Assembly: GCA_947258975.1 (NCBI GenBank)
Contig: CAMYKK010000015.1
Span: 20,726-84,725, forward strand
Origin: an uncultured Gammaproteobacteria bacterium
Lineage (GTDB): Bacteria > Pseudomonadota > Gammaproteobacteria > Arenicellales > JAANXG01
Length of the DNA stretch: 64,000 bases
Direction of reading: 5' to 3'
The notes under the pieces are model-generated. The model had not been told where the DNA came from, searched no databases, and saw nothing but the letters and a program-made list of their open reading frames with translations. Every line of letters begins with the position of its first letter. Within the stretch, counting starts at the first letter, position 1. Shown piece by piece: positions 52,235 through 60,811 of the stretch. The position numbers were made by a program, and so were the translations under genes.

Positions 52235-52263
52235 TTGTGACGGCGTGGGTGTGCAGTTAGAAT
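52235..52263 (+). promoter_or_regulatory. Promoter of rpsO-pnp
   Basis: TTGTGA (52235-52240) and TAGAAT (52258-52263) with a 17-nt spacer, start near 52270, 42 nt before the rpsO ATG. An own promoter for rpsO is also known in E. coli. Confidence 0.6.
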
Positions 52264-52311
52264 ACGCGGGCCGTTTTCCCGGCTAACCCATTAAGAACGC
52301 AGAGGAAAGTC

Positions 52312-52581
52312 ATGGCTTTAACTGCCCAGCAAAAGACGCAGGTTGTCAACGAGCATCAGCGTGGAATCGACGATACCGGTTCGCCGGAAGTCCAAATTGC
52401 GTTGATGACTGAGCGCATCAAGGACCTGTCGTCGCACTTCAAGACGCACATACATGATCATCATTCCCGTCAGGGATTATTGCGAATAGTAAATCAGCGA
52501 CGTAAGTTGCTTGATTATTTGAAAACAAAAGACATTGAGCGTTATCGATCTTTGATCGGTAAGCTTGGTCTGCGGAAATAA
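52312..52581 (+). CDS. rpsO: 30S ribosomal protein S15
   Basis: 89-aa primary binder of 16S r[51 protein letters not shown] and the C-terminal [13 protein letters not shown] are canonical. A GAGGAAAG Shine-Dalgarno precedes the ATG. Confidence 0.98.
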   Translation: MALTAQQKTQVVNEHQRGIDDTGSPEVQIALMTERIKDLSSHFKTHIHDHHSRQGLLRIVNQRRKLLDYLKTKDIERYRSLIGKLGLRK

Positions 52582-52598
52582 TCGGTGGAGAAAATATT

Positions 52599-54689
52599 GT
52601 GGTGAAGGTAGTAAAAGAGTTTCAGTACGGACAGCATAATTTCAAGCTGGAAACGGGCGAGATTGCAAGACAGGCCACCGGAGCTGTGGTTGCCAGCTGC
52701 GGAGATACTTCGGTCTTGGTAACCGTAGTCTGCAACAAAGGCGGACCGCCGAGGGATTTTCTCCCTCTCACCGTAGATTTCGAAGAGCGAACCTACGCGG
52801 CGGGCCGTATACCCGGAGGATTCTTCCGCCGAGAAGGTCGGCCCTCCGAGAAAGCAGTTCTCACCTGTCGCCTGATTGATCGACCCATCCGTCCTCTGTT
52901 TCCGAAAGGATTTGCCAACGAAGTCCAGATTATCGTCACCGTGATGTCGATAGATCCGGAGATTGATCCCGATATTGTAGCAATGATCGGCGCATCCGCG
53001 GCTCTGCAGGTGTCGGGAGTACCGTTCAACGGGCCTATCGGGGCCGCGCGGGTCGGTTTCCGTGACGGTGAGTATATTTTGAATCCCGGCATTTCCATGT
53101 TGAAGGAGGAATCCAAACTTGACTTGGTCGTTGCCGGCACCGAGGGCGCGGTGCTGATGGTTGAATCCGAGGCGGATGGGCTGAGTGAGCAGGAGATGTT
53201 GGGCGCGGTGCTGTTCGGTCATGAGCAGCTGCAGATCGCGATTCGCACTATCCGGGATTTAGCTCAGGAGGTGGGTGTCCAGCCTGGAGAATGGAATCCC
53301 CCCGAGGAAGACACCGCTTTCAGCGCCAAGATCGCTGAACTCGCAAATAACGACATTGCTGAGGCATACAGTATCGCAGACAAGCAACAACGTCAGGAAC
53401 GGCTCGCTGACATTCGCGATCGCGTCGTTTCAACCTTGACGAACGAAGATTCCGAACCCGAGCTCATAGACGCCGTAAAAGGGACTATCAAGAAACTCGA
53501 AAAAAACGTCGTGCGCGGACGAATCCTCGGCGGTGAGCTGCGTATTGACGGGCGCGACACACGCAGCGTACGGCCCATCAACTGCCGTGTGGGTACGCTG
53601 CCCCGCACCCATGGATCGGCCTTGTTTACGCGTGGCGAGACCCAGGCCATCGTGACCACCACCTTGGGCACGGAGCGCGATGCGCAAATAATCGACGCTT
53701 TAGAGGGCGAAAGCCGTGACCGGTTCATGCTGCATTATAATTTCCCGCCGTTCTGTGTCGGCGAGACCGGTCGCGTCGGGTCACCCAAGCGCCGCGAGAT
53801 TGGTCACGGTAAGCTGGCCAAAAGAGCCATCGCCGCGGTTTTGCCCGTCATGGACGATTTCCCTTACGTGGTCAGGGTGGTGTCGGAAATCACTGAATCC
53901 AACGGATCCAGTTCCATGGCTACTGTGTGCGGCACGAGCATGTCGTTGATGGATGCGGGCGTCAATATCAAGGCGCCGGTTGCGGGTGTGGCCATGGGCT
54001 TGATCAAAGAAGGTGAACAATTCGCGGTGTTAACCGATATTCTGGGTGATGAGGACCATCTCGGGGACATGGACTTCAAAGTTGCCGGGACTCCCGACGG
54101 CGTCACTGCGCTGCAGATGGATATAAAAATCGACGGCATCACCAAGGAGATCATGGAGGTTGCTTTAGATCAGGCCCGCGAAGCGCGCATGCATATCTTG
54201 GGTGAGATGGCGCGGGCGATTTCGATTCCGCGACCGGAAATGTCGGACTACGCGCCGCGGATTGTGACGATCAAGATTCCAGTGGACAAGATCCGCGACG
54301 TCATCGGTAAGGGTGGCACAACGGTGCGTGCTATTTCCGAGGAGACCGGCACCACCATTGATATCAGTGATGACGGTACGATCAAGATTGCCTCCGTTGA
54401 TAACGCCGCCGGTCAGGAAGCCCGCCGGCGCATAGAGGATATCACCGCCGACGTTGAAGTTGGTAAGACTTATGAGGGCCGGGTCGTTAAACTGATGGAT
54501 TTTGGCGCATTCGTGAATATCCTGCCAGGCAGGGACGGTCTAGTGCATATTTCACAGATCTCGAATAAGCGCGTGGAAAACGTCAGCGACATGTTGTCGG
54601 AGGGAGATGTCATTAAGGTCAAGGTTCTGGAGGTAGACAAACAGGGCCGCATTCGCCTGAGTATGAAAGCGATCGACAACGCAGCGTGA
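52599..54689 (+). CDS. pnp: Polyribonucleotide nucleotidyltransferase
   Basis: 696-aa phosphorolytic 3'-5' exoribonuclease, part of the degradosome. Two RNase PH-like cores (about 1-230 and 290-540; [25 protein letters not shown] block here [17 protein letters not shown]), then KH (about 555-615, [14 protein letters not shown]) and S1 (about 620-690, [21 protein letters not shown]). GTG start at 52599 with GGTGGAG upstream; GTG 52602 is equally possible. Confidence 0.97.
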   Translation: MVKVVKEFQYGQHNFKLETGEIARQATGAVVASCGDTSVLVTVVCNKGGPPRDFLPLTVDFEERTYAAGRIPGGFFRREGRPSEKAVLTCRLIDRPIRPLFPKGFANEVQIIVTVMSIDPEIDPDIVAMIGASAALQVSGVPFNGPIGAARVGFRDGEYILNPGISMLKEESKLDLVVAGTEGAVLMVESEADGLSEQEMLGAVLFGHEQLQIAIRTIRDLAQEVGVQPGEWNPPEEDTAFSAKIAELANNDIAEAYSIADKQQRQERLADIRDRVVSTLTNEDSEPELIDAVKGTIKKLEKNVVRGRILGGELRIDGRDTRSVRPINCRVGTLPRTHGSALFTRGETQAIVTTTLGTERDAQIIDALEGESRDRFMLHYNFPPFCVGETGRVGSPKRREIGHGKLAKRAIAAVLPVMDDFPYVVRVVSEITESNGSSSMATVCGTSMSLMDAGVNIKAPVAGVAMGLIKEGEQFAVLTDILGDEDHLGDMDFKVAGTPDGVTALQMDIKIDGITKEIMEVALDQAREARMHILGEMARAISIPRPEMSDYAPRIVTIKIPVDKIRDVIGKGGTTVRAISEETGTTIDISDDGTIKIASVDNAAGQEARRRIEDITADVEVGKTYEGRVVKLMDFGAFVNILPGRDGLVHISQISNKRVENVSDMLSEGDVIKVKVLEVDKQGRIRLSMKAIDNAA

Positions 54690-54715
54690 TCTACGATTAT
54701 CGAAAAAGCAAGCAA

Positions 54716-54738
54716 GGGGGCCAAGGGCCCCCTTTTTT
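54716..54738 (+). terminator. Intrinsic terminator after pnp
   Basis: GGGGGCC (54716-54722), loop AAG, GGCCCCC (54726-54732), then six T (54733-54738). Strong; it closes the ribosome/transcription block. Confidence 0.85.
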
Positions 54739-54782
54739 GAGATATAAAACATAAGACCGACCGGCCATCAATTTATTCTAGT

Positions 54783-55223
54783 GTGAAAGTTCTTCTGCAA
54801 CGTGTCAGATCTGCATCAGTTGCCGTGGATGAGGAATTGATCAGCCACATTGCCGCCGGGTTGTTGCTGTTGGTTGGATTCGGCAGCGATGATGACGAAT
54901 CCAAATTGCGACCAATGGCCGACACGGTGCTGAATCTACGGGTATTCGCCGACCCGGCCGGGCGTTTTCAGCACTCGGTGCTGCAGACCGGAGGAGAGGT
55001 GCTGGCGGTGCCGCAATTTACCCTGTACGGGGAGACTGGGAAGGGGCGACGCCCGAATTTTTCCGCGGCTATGCCGCCGGGGCCGGCCCGCGCATTGTTT
55101 GCTGGTTTTGTGGCCGCCTTGAGTACCGCCGGGGCCGGCGACGTGGCGGTCGGGCGATTCGGCGCGCCGATGCAGATTCAGCTCATCAATGATGGGCCGG
55201 TGACACTCATGTTGGAGAAATAG
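54783..55223 (+). CDS. dtd: D-aminoacyl-tRNA deacylase
   Basis: 146-aa proofreading enzyme that hydrolyses D-amino acids from tRNA. MKVLLQRVRSASVAVD and the closing NDGPVTLMLEK (the Gly-Pro selectivity motif) are typical. The other family motif, usually SQFTL, reads PQFTLYG here. GTG start at 54783. Confidence 0.93.
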   Translation: MKVLLQRVRSASVAVDEELISHIAAGLLLLVGFGSDDDESKLRPMADTVLNLRVFADPAGRFQHSVLQTGGEVLAVPQFTLYGETGKGRRPNFSAAMPPGPARALFAGFVAALSTAGAGDVAVGRFGAPMQIQLINDGPVTLMLEK

Positions 55224-55286
55224 TATTTATATGCGCATAAGTTTGGCTAGAATAGCGGTGTCACAATCGTCGTACAGGAGGATGCC

Positions 55287-55721
55287 ATGAGTAAAGACGC
55301 CGTACGCCCCGAAGATATATCGCCAAAGGATGCGTATGACTTAATGCAAAATAATCCTCAGGCGGTGCTCATAGATATTCGCTCCACGATGGAGCACTTG
55401 ATGATCGGGCACCCCAGGGATGCGATCCATATCCCGTGGTTGGATGAACCAGATTGGACCATTAATCCGCGATTTGTCGCGCAGGTTCGCGAAGTGTTAC
55501 TCGGTGGTTTTCTGGGCGCGGAGGAGGACAAGCCGCCTACCGTGATACTGATTTGCCGTAGTGGACGCCGGTCCGTGGAGGCCGGTAGGGCCTTGATCGA
55601 TTCGGGGTTAAAAAACGTGTGCCACGTGGACACCGGTTTCGAGGGTCCTTTGGATGACCAACATCAGCGCAGTACCATCTCTGGGTGGCGGCATGACGGT
55701 CTGCCTTGGCAACAGTGTTAA
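55287..55721 (+). CDS. Rhodanese-like domain protein
   Basis: 144-aa single rhodanese domain. Active-site loop ICRSGRRS with Cys90 should carry a persulfide. AVLIDIRSTMEHLMIGHPRDAIHIPW is the N-terminal CH2A-like motif. Cytoplasmic (no signal). An AGGAGG ribosome site precedes ATG 55287. Substrate unknown; sulfur transfer is typical. Confidence 0.9.
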   Translation: MSKDAVRPEDISPKDAYDLMQNNPQAVLIDIRSTMEHLMIGHPRDAIHIPWLDEPDWTINPRFVAQVREVLLGGFLGAEEDKPPTVILICRSGRRSVEAGRALIDSGLKNVCHVDTGFEGPLDDQHQRSTISGWRHDGLPWQQC

Positions 55722-55753
55722 CGCATGATCTCAACTAGCAAGATGGAGTGCTG

Positions 55754-56755
55754 ATGCGTTCAATTACGGTAATTCCTGGAGACGGCATCGGTCCCGAGAT
55801 TACCCGAGCCACGCTTCGCGTGCTGGATGCCTTGGACTGCGGGTTCAGCTATGACACTCAGCTTGCGGGATTGTCGGCTTTACAAGCGGGCAAGGAGATT
55901 CTGCCGGGAGAAACATTAGCGTCGATCCGTGCAAACGGTATCGTCCTTAAGGGACCATTGACCACGCCCGTGGGGAAGGGATTTACGTCGATCAATGTAC
56001 AACTTCGCAAGATGTTTGATCTGTATGCCAACGTACGTCCCGCCATTACGCGTCCCGGGGTGCAGTCGCGTTATCACAATATAGACATCATCACTATCCG
56101 CGAGAACACTGAAGGTATGTACTCCGGTGAACGCCAGGAAACCTCGCCGGATGGCTCGCGGGCGGAATCGGTGAGTGTTATCACCCGCTCAGGCTCTGAA
56201 CGTGTGATCCGCTATGCCTATGAGCTGGCGCAGCGCCGTAATCGGGAAAAGATCACAATCGTGCACAAAGCGAACATATTGAAAGCGACTTCTGGCTTGT
56301 TTCTCAATGTCGCACGGGACATCTCGCAGCAATATCCGAATATCGAAAGTGTCGAGATGATAGTGGATAACACTTGCATGCAGTTGGTGATGAATCCGCA
56401 CCAGTTTGATGTCATTGTCACGACTAATTTGTTTGGCGATATTATTTCCGATCTATGTGCCGGGTTGATTGGTGGATTGGGCATGGCGCCGGGGGCCAAT
56501 ATTGGTGATGACGTGGCGATTTTCGAAGCCGTTCATGGTTCGGCACCGGACATTGCCGGGAAGAAGATCGCCAATCCCTCGGCGTTGATCTTGGCGGCCG
56601 CGTTGATGTTGGACCAGTTGGATATGCCCGCGAACGCGCAGCGCATACGTGCCGCCATTAGAGACGTGATCGCGACCGGTGATCGCATTACCCGAGATCT
56701 TGGCGGTGACGCGTCTACCCAGGATTTCACCGACGCGATAATAGAACGGCTTTAG
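55754..56755 (+). CDS. Isocitrate dehydrogenase, short NAD-type
   Basis: 333-aa beta-decarboxylating dehydrogenase. ITVIPGDGIGPEI starts it, KGPLTTPVGKGFTSINVQLRK is the substrate region, TIRENTEGMYSG, then DVIVTTNLFGDIISDL (metal Asp) and HGSAPDIAGKKIANPSA (NAD region). The short length and lack of the E. coli Icd inserts put it with NAD-dependent isocitrate dehydrogenases found in several non-enteric gammaproteobacteria. A 3-isopropylmalate or homoisocitrate enzyme is less likely by the TTPVGKGFTS loop. ATG 55754 chosen; GTG 55748 overlaps its own Shine-Dalgarno. Confidence 0.88.
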   Translation: MRSITVIPGDGIGPEITRATLRVLDALDCGFSYDTQLAGLSALQAGKEILPGETLASIRANGIVLKGPLTTPVGKGFTSINVQLRKMFDLYANVRPAITRPGVQSRYHNIDIITIRENTEGMYSGERQETSPDGSRAESVSVITRSGSERVIRYAYELAQRRNREKITIVHKANILKATSGLFLNVARDISQQYPNIESVEMIVDNTCMQLVMNPHQFDVIVTTNLFGDIISDLCAGLIGGLGMAPGANIGDDVAIFEAVHGSAPDIAGKKIANPSALILAAALMLDQLDMPANAQRIRAAIRDVIATGDRITRDLGGDASTQDFTDAIIERL

Positions 56756-56759
56756 CTAG

Positions 56760-56919
56760 GAGTCTGTCGGACTCTGGATAGATTTGCTGCGGCGGCGGGA
56801 GAGTCCGCCTACTGTAACGATTTGTCTCGTTAAATAGCTCGCTATTCGACTCGATAGATTGTCAAACCGGTCTCGAATTTCCACCTGCCTCGCCACGATC
56901 ACCCAAATCCGACACACCG
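56760..56919. mobile_element. Small MITE-like element beside the isocitrate dehydrogenase stop codon
   Basis: Imperfect inverted ends: with the flanking bases, CTAGGAGTCTGTCGGACT (56756-56773) against the complement of AATCCGACACACCGCTAG (56906-56923), 14 of 18 positions. CTAG occurs on both sides (56756-56759 and 56920-56923) as a candidate 4-bp target duplication. The left end also forms GAGTC-TGTCG-GACTC. No open frame. The gene stop TAG (56753-56755) touches it. Confidence 0.5.
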
Positions 56920-56928
56920 CTAGATGGC

Positions 56929-57903
56929 CTAACACCCGGGCTTTAGTTTCGCGCTGAGGTAGTCTGCTATCCGCTGATCCAGCCAATACTGCGGACACCA
57001 CACCGGGCCGGTAACAAAGCCTACATGGCCACCGAATGGACTCAATTCAAATTCGATCTTGTCCGACAATTCATGCGCATGGGGAAGTACGGTCGGCGTC
57101 ATCAATGGGTCGTCTTCCGCATGTACAATTAAGGTCTCGGTGTTGATTCTGGAAAGAAACTTACGGCTGCTGCTACGTGAGTAGTAGTCCTCGACATCTG
57201 CGAAGCCGTGGAGCCGCGCCGTGACTTGATCGTCGAAGGCCCAAAAATCTTGGAGCCCGCGCACGTGCCGCATATTGATCGGTGCCGGTCGGTTCGCGAA
57301 CTTTTCCATGAAGGATCGCTTCATTGATCGTATCAGACGCCACTGATAGATGCGCGACAATCCCCGCTGCATGCGCCGGGCCCCTTCTGCAAGCAGGAAC
57401 GGGACCGACACCGCCGCTGCGGTTCTGACTAATGGTGTATGAGGGTTCTCACCGAGCCATTTCAGCAACATATTGCCGCCCAGGGAAAAACCGACGGCGC
57501 CCATCGGGGTGTTCGGTTTACGGTCATGCAAGCGCGTCAACACGGTATTTAGATCGGCAGTTTCACCGGCATGATAACTGCGATCCAATCGGTTGGGCTC
57601 TCCACTGCACCCGCGGTGATGCATGACTACAGATCGAATGTTTTGTTGGGCAAGGGCGTTGACCAACCCGCGAACGTAATGAGATTGCGAGCAGCCTTCC
57701 AGCCCATGCAACACCAAGACCAACGGTCCTGCCGCATTGGGCGCGAACCAATCAAGGTCCAGAAAATCGCCGTCGGCTAGCTCGAGGCGTTCCCGGCAGT
57801 ACTCGGGGCGGGGAGAAAATCGAAAAAAATAAGGCCAGAGTGTTTGCAGATGCGGATTCCGGCACCAGTTCGCTGGTCGGAATTCAGACGCGACAATGGA
57901 CAT
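56929..57903 (-). CDS. YheT-type alpha/beta hydrolase
   Basis: 324-aa hydrolase of the YheT/ABHD family. FRPANWCRNPHLQTLWP is the family N-terminus. Nucleophile S140 in VGFSLGGN, acid in HAEDDPLM, His in FGGHVGFV; oxyanion HGLEG. Cytoplasmic esterase or acyl hydrolase of unknown substrate. ATG 57903. Confidence 0.92.
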   Translation of the reverse strand: MSIVASEFRPANWCRNPHLQTLWPYFFRFSPRPEYCRERLELADGDFLDLDWFAPNAAGPLVLVLHGLEGCSQSHYVRGLVNALAQQNIRSVVMHHRGCSGEPNRLDRSYHAGETADLNTVLTRLHDRKPNTPMGAVGFSLGGNMLLKWLGENPHTPLVRTAAAVSVPFLLAEGARRMQRGLSRIYQWRLIRSMKRSFMEKFANRPAPINMRHVRGLQDFWAFDDQVTARLHGFADVEDYYSRSSSRKFLSRINTETLIVHAEDDPLMTPTVLPHAHELSDKIEFELSPFGGHVGFVTGPVWCPQYWLDQRIADYLSAKLKPGC

Positions 57904-57956
57904 TGTTTCACGGCCAAGGGCGAATCAACTCCGGACCGGACCGGTGTTATGCCTGA

Positions 57957-58619
57957 CTAAATCACCTGTCGCTCACGAATTTCGTCTAGCGTCTTGCAGT
58001 CGATGCACAATGTCGCCGTAGGCCGGGCCTCCAGGCGTTGAATACCGATTTCCACTCCGCAGTTTTCACAGAAGCCATAATCACCGGCGTCGATGAGCAG
58101 GAACGTGTCGTCGATCTTCTTGATCAGCTTGCGTTCCCGGTCGCGGCTGCGCAACTCCAGGGACATGTCCGTTTCTTGTGTGGCGCGATCCGTGGGATCA
58201 GGATGGTTAATCGTTTCGTCCTGCATCGAGTGGATGGTGCGGGAAATGTCATCTACGAGCTGCGACCGCCAATTCTCCAGAATCGTGCGGAAGTGTTCGA
58301 GCTGGGGAGCGTCCATGTATTGCTCGCCCCGCTTGGTCTTGTACGGTTCTATGCCGTGAACGATGGTATCCCCCATCATCTTGATGACGGGAAGAGACCT
58401 GCTGCGGGCCGTCGATGCCCTTTTTTTAACGGGCTTTTTCGCCGTTTTCTTTTTAACGGGTTTCTTCTTAGCCGTAACTTTTTTCTTCTTCTTGACGACC
58501 TTCTTGGACGTCTTTCTGCTTACCGCCTTTTTCGCCGTTTTTTTCTTGGCCCTGTTCGCCAACTTCTTTTTCGACGTCTTTTTCTTCGCTTTGGCCTTCT
58601 TCTTGGAAGTGGCCGCCAT
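57957..58619 (-). CDS. DksA-family regulator with lysine-rich N-terminal tail
   Basis: 220-aa protein. Residues 1 to about 72 are almost only K, A, T, S and R (repeats of KKKTAKK and KKPVKKK types), like an H1 histone tail. The rest is DksA: helical coiled coil with NHPDPTDRATQETD, the acidic tip region with Asp residues, and a C4 zinc finger C184, C187, C205, C208. DksA binds RNA polymerase with ppGpp. The tail would add strong nonspecific nucleic-acid affinity; this is inference. ATG 58619 is the only start before the tail. Confidence 0.85.
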   Translation of the reverse strand: MAATSKKKAKAKKKTSKKKLANRAKKKTAKKAVSRKTSKKVVKKKKKVTAKKKPVKKKTAKKPVKKRASTARSRSLPVIKMMGDTIVHGIEPYKTKRGEQYMDAPQLEHFRTILENWRSQLVDDISRTIHSMQDETINHPDPTDRATQETDMSLELRSRDRERKLIKKIDDTFLLIDAGDYGFCENCGVEIGIQRLEARPTATLCIDCKTLDEIRERQVI

Positions 58620-58756
58620 AATGTAGACTCCTACGGTACACCTGGAAAAAATAAACGCGCATTTGTACTACAAAGGGTGGATTGACGCAACACGAATTAT
58701 AATGTGCGCTAACTCCCGGAAATATTTGGATTTTCAATGAATTATACCGATTATAA

Positions 58757-59533
58757 ATGACTGATCCTACTCTGAAAGCGTTGATATTTGATGTCGACGG
58801 GACGCTGGCGGACACTGAGCGCGACGGCCACCGGTGCGCTTACAACGCCGCGTTCAGGGAATTTGGCCTCGATTGGAACTGGGACCCCGAACTTTACGGG
58901 GAGCTACTGGCTGTGCACGGTGGTAAAGAGCGGTTACATCATTACATTGCATGCTACCGCCCGGGCTTCACAGCAGACCGAGACCTCGACACCTACATCG
59001 ACGCGTTACATGCCGTGAAAACAACGAATTTCGTCAAAATCGTCAAACAACGAGGCATTCCCCTGCGTCCCGGTATCAAGCGATTGCTGAACGAGGCGCG
59101 CGCCGAGGAGCTGCGCTTGGCGATTGCCACCACCACGTCAAGGATCAACGTAGAGGCGTTGCTACAAACGGCGATTGATCCAAACGCTCCCCAATGGTTC
59201 GAAGTCATTGGTGCGGGCGAAGACGCAGTGCAGAAAAAACCTGATCCGGAAATCTATGAGTTTGTGCTCGAACGCTTGCAGCTGCCCCCGGATCGCGTAC
59301 TCGCATTTGAAGACTCGCGCAACGGATTACGGTCCGCTGAGGGCGCCGGCATTCGGACTGTGATTACCATGAATCATTATACCGAGCACGAAGACTTCCA
59401 TGAGGCGGTACTAGTGGTTGACCATCTGGGAGAACCGGATTGCGCTTTCCGCCTGCAGTCGTCCGGCGCACCTATGCGCGGTCCATCCTATATCGACGTC
59501 GCTAGTCTGCGCTATCTGCATGCGAACACTTGA
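58757..59533 (+). CDS. HAD-family phosphatase, CbbY-like
   Basis: 258-aa haloacid dehalogenase-type phosphatase. IFDVDGTLADTERDGH with nucleophile Asp and acid Asp; IATTTSR (motif II), KKPDPEIY (motif III Lys) and FEDSRNGLRSAEGAG (motif IV). The layout and the GTLADTERDGHR block match CbbY, which clears xylulose-1,5-bisphosphate, a RuBisCO inhibitor. No RuBisCO gene is in the window, so the CbbY role is a hypothesis; a general sugar phosphatase remains possible. Confidence 0.82.
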   Translation: MTDPTLKALIFDVDGTLADTERDGHRCAYNAAFREFGLDWNWDPELYGELLAVHGGKERLHHYIACYRPGFTADRDLDTYIDALHAVKTTNFVKIVKQRGIPLRPGIKRLLNEARAEELRLAIATTTSRINVEALLQTAIDPNAPQWFEVIGAGEDAVQKKPDPEIYEFVLERLQLPPDRVLAFEDSRNGLRSAEGAGIRTVITMNHYTEHEDFHEAVLVVDHLGEPDCAFRLQSSGAPMRGPSYIDVASLRYLHANT

Positions 59534-59782
59534 TCGCAGTCTGATTAACGAATGTTGCCGCATTTCCTTTGTAAACGCACAAATATATTGTGCATCGGTA
59601 ATCCGCATCGTCGTGTCACACCAGGCGAACGACCGCGTGGGTGACTGAGAACACATCGAAGTTGGTTCCACTCGCGGCATAACAGCTTGGCGGACGATAC
59701 CGCATCCTGCGCGGATCAATGGGCGACGGGATGCGTTGTGAGCGGTTACAATATGGCCGCATTCACAGTGTGTAGAGAGCGT

Positions 59783-60238
59783 ATGCGTATTTACAGCCCA
59801 ACAATATTGATGTTCTTGTTGCTCGGCCCCTTTTCGTCTCAGCTCATGGCCGAAAACGGTGCCGCCAAATCGTTTCCAGTGACACCCGAAGTCGTACAAC
59901 CCGGCACGGCGGAACCGACGGTGCCCGACAAGGGAGCCGAGCATGGTGCGGAGACCTGGGAGACGACCAAGGAAATGTCGAAGGACGCGTGGGAGGCGAC
60001 CAAACAGACCTCGAAGGAAGTGTGGAATGAGACTAAGAAAACGTCGCAGGAGGTGTGGGATGCCACCAAGAGCGGCGCCAGGAAAACCGGTGAGTACGCG
60101 GGACAGGCCTGGGAGAAAACGAAAGAGGTTTCAAAGGACGCGTGGGAGGCAACCACCGGGGCGGCCGGGGCCGTTGGCCGCGCCTCCAAGGACGCCGATG
60201 AGGACGTTGTTGACGACAAGGATCAACCGAAAAAATAA
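59783..60238 (+). CDS. Secreted 11-residue-repeat protein (LEA-like)
   Basis: 151 aa. A signal peptide (MRIYSPTILMFLLLGPFSSQ, cleavage likely near LMA-EN) is followed by a Pro-rich spacer and, from about residue 52, imperfect 11-residue repeats of the form xxWExTKxxSK: ETWETTKEMSK, DAWEATKQTSK, EVWNETKKTSQ, EVWDATKSGAR, a 7-residue break, QAWEKTKEVSK, DAWEATTGAAG. Such 11-mers form amphipathic helices as in group 3 LEA and apolipoprotein-like proteins. It ends in an acidic DADEDVVDDKD. I do not assign a function; stress-related membrane or protein protection is one possibility. Confidence 0.65.
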   Translation: MRIYSPTILMFLLLGPFSSQLMAENGAAKSFPVTPEVVQPGTAEPTVPDKGAEHGAETWETTKEMSKDAWEATKQTSKEVWNETKKTSQEVWDATKSGARKTGEYAGQAWEKTKEVSKDAWEATTGAAGAVGRASKDADEDVVDDKDQPKK

Positions 60239-60243
60239 TAAGA

Positions 60244-60668
60244 GGTCTGACCGGAATAGCACTTACTCAAGGGGACCTCGAATAGACGCACTAATCCTAT
60301 GTCTTCGTCGTTCCAGCCACGCATAGCGTTTCAAGCTGTAGCCAAGGTTCATCATGCCAATCTTGGCCCGCGCCCTGATGATGTCGACGGTACAGACAAA
60401 CTTACCGCCTTGGCCAACACCGCTCGGAACAGCCAGATCGTGGTCGCATCCGGTACCCGCTCATTATGTGTCAACAATGCAATTTTTCGAGGTGCCCTTA
60501 AGGGATCACGACACGCTGAACCGAGCGACAATTCCCGGGACAGGCCGTTAATACCTCCATGTAGGCTCGGCGCCAGCATCCTTGCTGGCGGCGGTCCCGG
60601 AAATTTTCCCTCAATTCAGCACTTTTTAGCCTGTGTAAGGCTTAAGTCAGTACCGTACGGGTCTGACC
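60244..60668 (-). mobile_element. IS5-family element remnant
   Basis: Degenerate inverted ends: GGTCTGACCGGAATAGCACT (from 60244) against the complement of CGGTCTGACC-type DNA ending at 60668, about 20 of 28 positions alike. Right of the transposase fragments lies a block (60502-60640) almost identical to the interior of the MITE at 14230-14406. Internally deleted and frameshifted, so not active. Confidence 0.65.
60263..60500 (-). pseudogene. IS5-family transposase fragments
   Basis: Two pieces on the minus strand. The first reads HNERVPDATTIWLFRAVLAK, the IS5-type region with the catalytic-domain start; the second, one frame away, reads VDIIRARAKIGMMNLGYSLK then RYAWLER, the conserved C-terminus. 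The central part of a roughly 300-aa transposase is missing. The stop codon (60263-60265) lies in the inverted repeat, as in compact IS5 elements. Confidence 0.75.
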
Positions 60669-60811
60669 GCGTTGCGATGTCACCGTGAACCGCCAAACCG
60701 GTTTGTCCAGAGCGCAGTCCAAGTAAAGTTGTTGATCCGTATGATGACTAAGGCTTCTTTGTCGTTCCGAGGCGTTAAGCCTAAGGATCCGATCCTGTTT
60801 AGGGTAGAGGG

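Larger units (their letters stand above)
60239..60811. other. Intergenic region with IS remnant
   Basis: About 570 nt between convergent genes. The IS-like remnant 60244-60668 fills most of it. The last about 140 nt show no feature. Confidence 0.6.

Noticed and set aside
58038..58685. 215-aa plus-strand ORF opposite the DksA-family gene
   Set aside because: Phe/Leu/Arg-rich antisense of the lysine tail; no homology features.
58682..58703. TTGACG and TATAAT before the HAD gene
   Set aside because: Only 10 nt apart, too close for a sigma70 promoter.
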